Positions 12,477 through 23,700 of a stretch of 64,000 nt of DNA are shown piece after piece. Source of the DNA: Eumeta japonica (lineage: Eukaryota > Arthropoda > Insecta > Lepidoptera > Psychidae); assembly GCA_005406025.1 (NCBI GenBank), contig BGZK01000543.1:1-64000 (forward strand), given 5' to 3'. A program made the translations under genes and the position numbers. The stretch's first letter is position 1. Each line of letters begins with the position of its first letter. A model generated the notes under the pieces. That model was not told the origin of the DNA. It saw nothing but the letters and a program-made list of their open reading frames with translations, and made no database searches.

Positions 12477-13310
12477 GGTATCCGGGAGTGTATGGCGCTG
12501 GACTAGCGCACCGCCCCTCTCAGCGCGTCACCGATACAACGCTTTTAGCGCTCATTTCCCACTATTTCCATCACCGACGACTTTTACTATTATAGGACCA
12601 GTGTTCGACACAAATAATGAAATATAGAGTCTGGTCATGTAATTTTTACAATTCAGTATAAATCATGTCAATTAATCAAATTATTGGTTATAAAAATGAG
12701 ATTTTGTCAATATGCTGTTTATTACAAATTTTTTTTTTTTTTATAGATTATATCTTTATAGAAAAAGGAACTTATGTTCAATGTCTTTTATTTTTAAGCT
12801 TGACAGATAGCGCCTAAAAAAATTTTAAATGATACAAAATATATCCAAGCAATACCAAAAAAATCTTCACTTGGTGTATGATATTCTAGGTAAAATGAAA
12901 TGAAATATTAATGTCTATTTCAGAGTGATTTAATTAATAATAAAAGTGATTTAATTAATACGAATTTAATAATTATTAAATTCGTATTCATATTATTTGC
13001 GTATTTGTATTATATTTTTTATTATGAAAATAAATATATAATTATAGAACAGCATTAAATAAAATTGTGTTTAGAGTTGAGAACTTAGAAAATAAATTTT
13101 GTGTACTTACAAATACAAAATCATTTTTATATTTAATGATATTATAGTACCGTATTAAAAAAAATGTCACTTTTCTAGCGCTTGATGCTGAAAAGTACAT
13201 TTCATTTAGCCGGGCGTCGCTGCCGTGTTTCTATTGCGCGGCATTCGTTCAAAAAAGTGGTTGTATTTTGTCATGAAACTTTATGCACAAGGTGAGTAAT
13301 TTCTATTTTT
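12477..13310 (+). repeat. Dispersed repeat F modules, copy 1
   Basis: Three GC-rich blocks are spaced through AT-rich sequence: 'cgcttttagcgct' (12540), 'tagcgcttgatgctgaaa' (13176) and 'tattgcgcggcattcgttc' (13230) leading to 'ggtgagtaattt' (13290). The same blocks occur in the same order at 48880, 49340 and 51265-51335. This argues for a related composite repeat rather than a gene. The donor-like 'ggtgagtaatt' is part of the repeat. Confidence 0.45.
12957..12988. repeat. Perfect 32-bp palindrome
   Basis: This is an exact palindrome of 16-bp half-sites built from 'aatacgaatttaataa' and its complement, with no loop. It follows a direct duplication of 'agtgatttaattaata'. Confidence 0.85.
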
Positions 13311-14835
13311 AGGTTCAATTGAAAATTTTGTCATATTTATTTTTTATGATTTTTTTTAATACATAGGGAATACCTATTTTCATCACATAGTTTAACGTTA
13401 CTGTCATTTTGACGTTATCTTATTGTTATGTGCCTTTTCAGGCATTCGATAATTGAGTCCGAATGAAAAGTAAACATGCAGAAAATCAGTAGGTAGAAAT
13501 ACTTAGGTGCCATAAATTGCTACGGAACCACATAAACACTTTGAATTGATCGCGTTTGGCTTGTAAATACACTGAGCGCAGAAAAGAAACTGACTGGAAG
13601 CACTATTTATATACTAAAGATTATAATTATTTTTTTATTCTTTTCTTTTGTGAATTATTTCGTATTTTCAATTTATTTAGTTCTTGAGCTCAGTTCGCAA
13701 CGGTAGAATTGAATCGATTTGTAATTATCTTTATTACGATATTTTTATATTATAATTCAATTTCCTTAAATATTCCTGTATAAAATAATAATATAGTATA
13801 TAATAATGTACTATATTATCACTTTTCAAAACATAGTTTTGGTTTTTAAGCGTAATGTACTCGGGTAGGATCGATGAAAAAGCAAAAAGGCTATATTTTT
13901 TATTTCAATACTATATAATTAATTTTATTTCTTTGATAACAATATTAGAAATTGCAATATATTAAAACTGTTAGCATTGTAGTGTTGGATTCCGGATAGA
14001 TGCCGATTTGAGTTAATAAATAGGTTAATATTTTTGTTATTCAAGTTCTGACGATGGGAAAGAAAAAAAATAAGTATAAAAAATGGAAATTACCTTTAAA
14101 AAGCAATTTAAATATTTTTTTAATAAAGTTTCAAAAACAACTAATTAGTCGTTTTTGGAGACAGTTTCCGATAAACATACGCCAGTTACAGTTGTGTATA
14201 CTTAGAAGATGATTTCCTTTTTGACTAAATATATAATATTCGTGTGTATAGAGTATAAACTTTGCCTTGCTTTAGCTGGAATTATTCCGATATAGACTGT
14301 TTAAAAAAACATTTATACATTTATATACATTTGAAAAGCAGTTTTTCCTTCCTTTTTTAATTTATCTGACTTCAAAGTAAAATGAAATAAAAAAGGAAAT
14401 CTTAGTAGTCGAATAATTTTAACTTTATCACTCTACTAAAAAGTTGAAATGCAGTTCCGAACCCAAATTTATTGTCTGTTGGTACTCATTCCAGGGTATA
14501 CATTCTAAGTTGTCGTGCACGAAAAAAATTATTCTTATACTAACTACATAAATTGTTCTCATTCTTTGTAATATAAAAGTACTACAATTTATACAGATCA
14601 CATTTTTATTCGCTTCGACATAGTGTTATCGCTAAATAGTTCCAATCTGTTCCTGCTAAGATTATCATGATGGAATTATACATATAAAAATAAAATATGT
14701 AGGTAGATTAATAAGTAATTAATTTTAATTCTTACTTACGTATTTATAGCCGTAAAGAATATATTTCACAATTTCTTATGGGCGTTATCATCAGAAATGG
14801 AATTTGAAAAACCGAGACCAGGCAAAAAATAATAA
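13311..14835. other. No gene seen; AT-rich
   Basis: No coding, RNA or repeat signal is recognised. A small inverted repeat ('taatatagtata...tactatatta') lies near 13790-13822. Confidence 0.4.
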
Positions 14836-14839
14836 TTTT

Positions 14840-15055
14840 TAAAATAAATTAAGAATTTTATAGATCGTTTAGTAAATGACGGAGTTCCGAGGTAAAAAAT
14901 ATATAAAAAAACACAACCAAATTGAGAACTTTTCCTTTTTTTTTTAAGTCAGTTAAGTTAACAAGTTGATCGGAATCGGCGCCAATTCCATTTGACCTTA
15001 GAGTTGCAAGAAATAGCAGGAAAAATCTTGGCGACAAAATGGGTCTGCACATTTA
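14840..15055 (-). repeat. Dispersed lepidopteran-type repeat G
   Basis: On the minus strand the sequence contains 'aaaaaggaaaagttctcaat', a T-rich tract and 'ttacctcggaactccgtca'. This resembles the familiar lepidopteran 'aaggaggttctcaattcg...tacctcagaactc' repeat. The 64-codon minus ORF at 14858-15052 is contained in it and is unlikely to be a gene. Confidence 0.45.
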
Positions 15056-15417
15056 CAGAAGACTTATTTAAATTTTTCACGTGTTATCTTACGGTATTAC
15101 AACAAAGCATGCTGGATTTTTACAAAATTACCCAATGAAAACTTACAAATATTGGCAATGCTTACATAAGGATGACCTGAGACAATGAAAATACCATAAT
15201 AAATATATGAGTGGCAGTCGCACGGCCACAATAATTTCTACCTAATATTAGCGATCTGACCTTTATTGGCACTCGTTTGCTTATTGCAAAAAGTAGGCGT
15301 GGTAGAGCTGTATTTAATTAAGAGTATTTTAAATAATACATTATTTTTAGGTGATTATATTACCGTATGATTGTTAACTCACTATACTTATTATAAAAAT
15401 GTGGTAGATAATTAATT

Positions 15418-16273
15418 AGTCGGGGATAAATTTTTCGAATTTTTCGTAAGAAAAATTTACAATAAAATATCTTTGGTTGTGCCATTTGTGTGCAGCTTGT
15501 TTTGATACCATTACATAAATGACATTTTAAAAAATGAAAAATAGAAATTAAAAACGGTGTCCCTCCATTTTTCTATCTTTTTTCTGTTCATCAAAACGAG
15601 TGAATATAACGTAGATTTTCGATACGTCTTGAAGTTTTATTCCAAAAAAGGGAAAAATTCAACACAATATGCAAAAAAAATATGACGTTTATAGGCATAA
15701 TGCAATGTCGGTAAAAGTAGCACAAAACTGGTTCAAGCGTTTTCAGTCCGGTAATTTTGATGTCAAAAATGAGCCTCGCTCTGGTCGACCTGCTACGGAT
15801 AAAGTCAATGCAATTTTGGAAAAAAGTATGCAAGATCGGCGTACTAGTTTTAACGACATAGCTAAGGAGCTTGGAATTGATCACAAAATAGTCTTGACCC
15901 ATTTGAAAAAAACTGGATATACAAAAAACTCGATGCTTGCGTCCCACACGAGCTTACAGAAATAAATCTAATAAATCGTGTAATATTTACGATTCTATAT
16001 CGCAATATAATGAATCCGAACTATATTTTGAAAAGATTGATCACTGGTTTTGAAAAATGGATTACCTACGACAAGATCGTGCGAAAAAGTCATGATCAAG
16101 AAGCAAGGAAGCTCCACAGGCTATAGCGAAACTCCTATTAACTCGCTACCTGTAAAATGGCAACAAGCTGTTGAAGAAAATGGCATATTTATGTTATAAT
16201 TAATTGTAAATAAAATATGTTAAAGATTATCTTGAATTTGTGTATAATGTACGAAAAATGTTTTACCCGACCA
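15418..16273 (+). mobile_element. Internally deleted mariner element with imperfect TIRs
   Basis: The left end begins 'agtcggggataaatttttcg' and the right end, on the minus strand, begins 'tggtcgggtaaaacattttt'. These are imperfect terminal inverted repeats of about 25 bp next to TA dinucleotides. Between them lies a mariner transposase with its reading frames in order but a large internal deletion. The total is about 0.86 kb against about 1.3 kb for a complete mariner. The element is non-autonomous and old. Confidence 0.75.
15594..16198 (+). pseudogene. mariner transposase relic (cecropia-like), first catalytic Asp replaced
   Basis: The best-kept part is an ORF at 15669-15965 with the helix-turn-helix region, including 'AQNWFKRFQSGNFDVKNEPR', 'SGRP' and 'DIAKELGIDH'. 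An N-terminal piece ('RYVLKFYSKKGKNSTQYAKK') precedes it in another frame, so there is a frameshift near 15685. A second frameshift near 15930 leads to 'PHELTEINL', then 'LKRLITGFEKWITYD' at about 16030-16072. In that block the family has Asp in 'ITGDEKW'; here codon 16049-16051 is Phe, so the first residue of the DD34D triad is lost. A stop follows near 16125, and the next recognisable block is the C-terminal end near 16140-16195. The two other catalytic Asp are deleted. The protein cannot be active. Confidence 0.85.
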
Positions 16274-16980
16274 TATATTTATTAAAATAACTGACTTGGT
16301 TTTTTATTAATTTATGGAATGGTTTTGGTATAATTATTATAATTGTTTTATGTACATGTCACGTTTTTATAGCTATTTCTAACTATGCTTTCCAGAATTT
16401 CCTGACGAAGTTGTAAAAGAACCAAAAAAACGTCGAAGTTTTTTTAATAAATAACATCTACTCATTTGTCCAAGTTCCCGATATCATTTATTAAGTATCG
16501 GTAAGCTATGTAAGTCAATGTAAGCCTACATACGCCATAGAAACAAGTACACTACTTGGGTTTTCTATTTCCTTATACACATTTTTAAAAATAAAAAAAT
16601 GCATGCATTAAGTGGAAGAAAATTGGATATATAAGTGATTATGAGATTTATTCACTCCACTGCCACAGATTTAAAGACCTAAACGTGAAATGTTTTCATA
16701 ACTATATTAACAACAATGATATAAGACTTTGCAGTCACGTAAAAATATTTTGGCCATATCTGTATAGTAGGAAAGTTAAATCGAAAACACCTGTAATTTT
16801 TGAATATAAGAACACTGAAACTGATAAACACCATGAAATATACTACCACTTTTCCAGCTTTTTTGTTTCGGTTCACGAAAACTCGACTTTTAATAATTTA
16901 TAAGAACATAATAACCATTTATTATTATAATAGATATTAATTTACAACAACAGGTTATTGCTTAAACACTAAAATCACTT
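16274..16980. other. No gene seen
   Basis: This is AT-rich sequence between the mariner and a LINE fragment. The overlapping ORFs on both strands at 16679-16903 mirror each other and show no domain. Confidence 0.4.
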
Positions 16981-16984
16981 GACA

Positions 16985-17420
16985 TTAAAGGGATCGGGCC
17001 CAGACGCAATCCCTCTCTTTTTCATAAAACACAACGCCGAAGCTCTAAGGTCACCACTTTATAACAAATAGTTTAGTCAGCCTACGTAACATCAGCTAAT
17101 GAAAATGTGAACAGGCAACAAGTCGAACATTACAGGGCGATATTGCTACAGTCTATTTTGACTGAGGTTTTTGAGCGACTTATACACTATTATTAATCTC
17201 ATACATTAGTTTCTACCCACTTTTGCATTTATTGATTATACTATAATAACATGGATTTGTACAACCAAGATTGACTGTTACTAACTTGAAAATATTAACA
17301 AACTATTTTGTCAAGAGTATGGACGACAGCATACTCATTAATACATGTCTATACTGATGTACAAAGGGCCTATGACAAAGTGAATCTTAAAATATTAATA
17401 GAGAAAATAACTATACATTA
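16985..17420 (+). pseudogene. Decayed jockey-like LINE reverse transcriptase fragment
   Basis: Translated blocks follow a non-LTR RT palm: 'GPDAIPLFFIKHNAEALRSP' (like 'GPDGIP..FLK'), a degenerate stretch with stops, then 'YTDVQRAYDKVNLKILIEKI' (like 'DF.KAFD.V.H..L...L', RT motif A). There are many stops and no FADD motif. It ends about 200 bases upstream of host exon 1. Confidence 0.65.
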
Positions 17421-17625
17421 ATTTTTATGATATATAATCATATTGTTAAAATGTAGTACACTAATACAGAACAGTCTTTAGATCGATTGAGGGCTAAATG
17501 AACATTTCTTCAGAAAACCGTGGTAATAAAAAATTTATGAAAAGGTAATTAGTCACTTTTTTTACACAGTATCAAGGGTTATAATAGTTCTATACGAATT
17601 CAAAATTATTACTTGCAGAATCAAG

Positions 17626-17706
17626 ATGCCGTTCCTCTTGTTGGACAGCTGCTGCTGCTGCATCAATCTGCGCACAGGCTGCCTCATCATTGGCTACTTG
17701 GAACTT
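17626..17706 (+). CDS. Exon 1 of the tetraspan gene
   Basis: Twenty-seven codons run from ATG (context 'atcaagATGc', A at -3 relative to the start) to CTT, followed by the donor 'gtgagt'. It encodes MPFLLLDS, four Cys, INLRTG and the start of TM1. An acceptor-like 'ttacttgcag' ends at 17618, suggesting that the upstream UTR is spliced on. It is clearly more GC-rich than its surroundings. Confidence 0.85.
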
Positions 17707-20700
17707 GTGAGTACTTTTACTTTACCAATAGGGTGCACATCTCGGCACAATACTCATGATTACATAGCGCCAAAAAAGTGAGGACAATTTAAGAGTGACC
17801 AGATGTGTGTTTGCATAAAAAATATGAAACCAATCATTTAGATCTATAGTTCATATGTAGGTAAGACAGAGTAAAATCCTTGGGTTGTTTCTATTTTTAG
17901 TTTATATTGTAGTAGTATGTGACTCGCCTGATCTTGTTAAGGACATTTATGAAATAGTACTGTTTTCAGATGATGCTATACTGCTAGTTAGAATGCAAAA
18001 ACTAAATTGTAACGATGTAAGTATTGGTATCTTCAAATTTGAGTGTACACTCCCGGACAGCTTGAGAAATGTCAGTTTGGGGCTTACCTGGTTTTAGCTG
18101 ACGCAGCGTCTTATGTATCGAGCCAGGATCGTCTAGTGGCACTGTGACGTATCCGGACTCCGTGTGTCGCGACGCTGTGAAGAAGAATAAAGTTTGACGG
18201 AAAAGAAATGTCATGACACCGACGTTTACGCGAACTATGTTTTTGTGTTTTCGTATTTAATTACTTTTTCTTTATGAAGACAAGATTATAATTATTTAAT
18301 ATCAATTGAGTGCTGCAAACAGAACAACTATAAATACTTACGGCTACGTCAACCTGGAGTTAAACTTATCACTACATCGAGCCTATCCGTGGCGATTTGT
18401 CGTGGCCGATGTCACCAAACCTATAATTGGAGCAGACTTTCTTCAGTTTTACAATCTCATGGTGGATATCAGAAACCTCCGCTTAATCGACAATACCACA
18501 ACTCTTTCTACATCGGGGTCAGATGCAACATCATACAGCACGATATCTTCAGTGAAAATACTGCTCGGTGATACAAGATATGACAAACTTTTAGCGAAAT
18601 TTCCCGATATAACTCGACCTTCAGGCACTTTACGTAGTCCCAAGCATAACACTGTTCATATTATAAAAATCACCCCCGGCCCTCCTGTGTCCAGTCCACC
18701 ACGTCGCTTGGCGCCAGACAAATTACAGATAGCTAAATGCGAATTCGAAGATATGCTTAAAAATGGTACTGCCCGACCTTCCGAAAGCTGCTGGTCGTCA
18801 CGCGTTCACTTCGCATCGAAGAAGGAATCAGGATGGAGACCGTGTGACGACTATAGGATGTTAAATACACGAACCATCCCTGATCGATATCCCATCCAAC
18901 ATATTCAGGATTTTTCTCACAATATCACGGGTTCCAAGGTGTTCTCGACGATAGATTTGGTCAAAGCCTATAACCAAATTCCAGTAAACGGAGAAGATAT
19001 CCCAAAAACCGCCATTACGACTCCGTTTGGTTTATATGAGTTCCCGCATATGACATTTGGTTTACGTAATGCAGGTCAAACGTTCCAAAGATTTGTTGAC
19101 GAACTTACAAGAGGTCTTAATTTCTGTTTCGCTTATCTTGACGATTTTTTAGTTTACTCGAAAGATGAAGAAGAACACAAAAAACACCTGAAACAAATAT
19201 TAGACAGAATGAGAGAATATGGAATGCTCATTAACACCAGCAAATGCGTTTTCGGAACAGATAATGTTATCTTCCTGGGTTATAACATATCAGCCAAAGG
19301 AACAAAGCCACTGGAACAAAAAGTGGAATCCATCAAAAACTTCCCTATACCTAAAACAGTGAAGGAACTACGTAGATTCTTAGGAATGATAAATTTCTAC
19401 CGTCGTTTTATACCTGATGCAGCACGAATTCAAGCCCCACTCAATGCCCTTCTCACTGGTTCAATTAAGAATTCGCACCCAATAAACATCATAGGAGAGG
19501 CTCTAAAAGCATTCAACACCTGCAAGGATAGTTTATGTCATGCATCTTTCCTTGCACACCCAGACTGTGACGCGAAATTGAGCCTTGTCACAGATGCTTC
19601 AGACACGTCTTTGGGAGCAGTTCTTCAACAATATAAAGACAAAGCTTGGGAGCCCCTAGCATTTTACTCCCATAAACTTAGTCCGGCACAGCGAAATTAT
19701 TCCCTCTACGATCGCAAACTCTTAGCAATTTATGAAGCAATAAAACACTTTCGCCATATGCTAGAAGCTCGTGACTTTTTTATCTACACAGATCACAAGC
19801 CAATTTGTCACGCTTTCAAAACGCGCAAGGACAAATGCTCTCCCAGACAATACCGTCATCTCGACTTCATATCTCAATTTTCTACGGATATCAGACATAT
19901 ATCTGGGCGAGACAATGTAGTAGCAGACACGCTGTCAAGAATTGAACAACTGGACAATGTCGTAGACTTTGTGAAGTTAGCTAATGCACAAAAATCCGAC
20001 CCCGAACTGGAACAGATCCTGAAAGATGGCTCTGTGTTACAACTTCAGAAAATACACGTACCTGGAACAAAAACAAACCTCTATTGCGACTTCAGTACGC
20101 CAGCCCAAATACCTTTTGTTCCCATTAGCTTACGACGCCAAATATTCAACTGTCTACATTCCATAAGTCACCCAGGCTCGAACGCTACATGGAAATTAGT
20201 TGCCGAACGTATGGTCTGGAATCAGGAAAGATTGCAAAGATTGGACGTGAAAATATTTACAATGCCAACGAACCAAAGTAACTCGCCATGTTATACCACC
20301 AACAGGCACATTCGAGCTACCTTCGGCGCGCTTCCGATTGGTTCACATAGACTTAATCGGACCAATGCCAATAACCAAAGGATATCGTTACTGTCTTACA
20401 GCTGTTGACAGATACACGAGATGGGCAGAGGCGATACCGATCACAGATATCAACGCTGAGACTGTCGCCACAGCCTTACGAACCTGCTGGATATTAAGAT
20501 TCGGTTGCCCAACAGATATAGTGACCGATCGCGGTAAAGAGTTCGAATCCACGTTATTTAAACATCTGGCAAGAGTAGCTGGATTTCACCACAGCATACC
20601 ATCCAGCCTGTAACGGTCTGGTAGAACGCTTCCGCCGCCAACTGAAAACAGCTATTACGTGCCATGCAAACGAACATTGGACAGAATGCCTACCAATAGT

Positions 20701-23700
20701 CTTGTTGTGCGTAAGAAGCGCATATAAAGACGACCTAAAAGCATCCTGCGCCGAACTGGTATACGGGGAAACCCTCAGGCTACCAGGAGAATTTATTAGT
20801 CCAAGCCCTACTAAAATGACGGATATCTCGGACTATATAGCCCGACTCCGCTCATTTGTTCGAAAACTCTAACCATCCCCAGCATCACGTCATGGCGAAC
20901 GCGCTACCTTTGTTTACAAAGACAACTCACGTCTTCCTAAGAGAGGATACCATACGTAGCTGTTTTCAACCTGCATATACGGGACCACACGAAGTATTAA
21001 AAAGAGGAGACAAAATCTTTACCATTTTAGTCAATGGAAAACGAACGACAGTATCAATCGAAATAATAAAACCGGCCTACACTGTCGACGACGAATTACT
21101 AAATACTGCCCAGACCGCCACCAAAGAGCCTAAATCAGTCCCAGAACAAAACCCGGAACATAGAAATATAAAAAGAACACGTTCAGGACGCACAGTTAGA
21201 TTCCCTGATGACTATTTTCCGTAAAACGGTCTCAGGGAGGGAGTGATGTGGCGTATCCAGACTCCGTGTGTCGCGACGCTGCGAAGAAGAATAAAGTTTG
21301 ACGGAAAAGTAATGTCATGACACCGACGTTTACGCGAACTATGTTCTTGTGTTTTCGTATTTAATTACTTTTTCTTTATCAAGACAAGATTATAATTATT
21401 TTATTTAACAATATGTTGTGTACGTGTTTATCAATTTACGTAGTATAAACTGTGCCACACCGAGGTTGACACAAACTGTTTCGTGTTTTCGTTCTGCATT
21501 TTTACCTAAAGCACTGTAGATTTTATTGTTTCGCTCCCACATGATACATACCGTGTGGAATAAATCATACGTCTTTCTGCAAATATCTATTCATAATGTC
21601 CTTCTTTTTTTGAACAACTTTACCAAAAAAAAAACCATTGATTGCATGGAGCGCTTTTTATTTATTTCCTAAAATAAAAGAAGCAGTGTCTCCATATGAA
21701 TAGCCGGTCGAATCTACTCCTAACTACAAATGAGCAAAGTGTTTCTCTCAGTTGTTTCATTGAATGCAGTAGTATATCGATCTCACCAGACACTATTTTG
21801 TAAAACGATAATAATAAAGTTAAATCAAAAACTGAGCACACTAGTGCACAATTTTTGGTTTTCTAAGGCCTTTCAGATTGATCCACGTGCTAGAGGAGAA
21901 TCCTCCATGTCCCTGAGATGCGATCATCAGCTCATAACTTGGTGATAATGAGACTACTTCATGAGAATATACGCTTTGGAACGAAAATGTAAATTTTAAA
22001 ATCGGTTCAAAATCGACAAAGATATCATGTAATATATAAAGAAAAGGAAAAATACAAATCAATTGATTATCTTCTTTTTTTAAGCGGGTCAAAAAGTTAA
22101 AGGGAGTGGTGATTGTATTTTCCTATTATACTAAAAGTGTAATCTGTGCGTGACAAACGCCATATTCGAGAACTGAAGAATGCGCTCTTATACTCGGCTG
22201 AGAGGAAAAGAAAAATGTATAAGTATTGAATTGTGGATAAACGGTTGAGAAACAAAGTAGATACGGAAGTTTATCGTAATGTCAACGTTGTCACAGGATA
22301 CTTACTTATTAGCGATCTGTCGAATTAATGATTTATACCAGCGTTGGCGATTACGGAAATGCAACGAATAAAATTTGGTAATATAATCTTCCGGATCCGA
22401 GTGTGACGGACAAGCGTGCAGAGCGACTGAACGAAAGCTTGAGTGGAATTAAATACTATAAAGGTTTGTAGCGTGACAAAATGTGGAAGTTAATGAAATC
22501 TATATCAAAGAAGGAAGTAAAAAAAAATACGCGGAAAGAATAAATAAAATAAGAAACGTAAACAAGAAAGATATGTGAAGTTTTTCTAAACTTCTAAATT
22601 TCTAAAACTAACTTACTTCTGTAATTTAAGTAGCATGTGAAAAGTTAAAAACATGGCTAGTTTTACTACCTGCAATAGTCAACTACAGAATGCAAAAAAA
22701 AAACATAGTTTGAAAAATCAGCTGAAAGAAGGTGATACAAAGCTATAATGGTGATACTGAAAATCAAATAAACTCGTAAGAAAGTATGAAAGCAGCCTAT
22801 GAGAAAGAAACATGTGAGAGCTGGCAAAGTTGCCGAATATGATAATGATTCTTAAAAGACGGCAACTGCTGTACTAACTATTTAATAAGTGCTGGAAAAG
22901 CCGCAAAATATTTAATTACTTATGCGAAGTCGTCATTGTAGCTCTTTATACAGAGAAAGGTTACAACATCTTTGCAAAAAATAGCACCGTATGACGTTGG
23001 CAAACTGTGTGTTAAAGTTATTATTGAAAGGCTTGTGAATAAAACTGGATGGATAGGGTGCGCGGACCAAGTTTTTTCTCGGAAACAACGCAGAAAAATT
23101 TATGACAAGAGACGAGAAGTTTTCTGTACTTTCGTAGATCTGTACAAAGTTCATATTAGAGAAAGAATACTAAGAATAGGTGAATTGTCTGTTAAGCATT
23201 CTCTACACTAACGATCAAATAATTATTGCGGTGTCGGCATGCGAATTCAAGCAATGAAAAATGAAATGAATGATTTTGTTAAGAAAAAAATTATGAAAGT
23301 AAATGTCAGTAAAACTAAAATCGTGAGGTATGAAGGAAGCGAAAGAATGATTAACAATAATAAATGTCTAGTGTGTGCGAGGGTTGAATAGGTGATAGTT
23401 TGTCTACTGGTTAGCCTATTTATAAACGATAGTAAATATGTTAGATATATTTAAAGGACAATAAATGTGAAAAATAAAGTAAATGGCACCTTGCATTATA
23501 TTGTGAATAGTAACAGTATCTGACGACAAACATCTTTGGTTATTAATATTGCAATTCTAGTCCTATGATTATGTATGGCAGTAAAGGTTGGGTGCGGCAA
23601 AAGAAACAAAAATAGATGAAATATAGTGAAGATGTCTTGGTAGTACGCGTTGAATGAAATCAAAAGGTAGATATAGAAATAGTAATGTCACGAAATATTG

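Larger units (their letters stand above)
18143..21403 (+). mobile_element. Ty3/gypsy LTR retrotransposon, gag-less and frameshifted
   Basis: Two direct repeats of about 157 bp (18143-18299 and 21247-21403) bound a pol region on the plus strand. In order come a retropepsin C-terminal half, reverse transcriptase, RNase H and integrase, with a purine tract before the 3' repeat. The 5' repeat is followed almost at once by the middle of the protease. A deletion has therefore removed the rest of the LTR, the primer-binding site, gag and the protease active site. The integrase region holds several frameshifts. The two LTRs differ at about six positions, which suggests a moderately old insertion. It lies in intron 1 of the tetraspan gene in the same orientation. 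Confidence 0.9.

Noticed and set aside
15591..15947. 118-codon minus-strand ORF
   Set aside because: It is the antisense shadow of the mariner transposase relic.
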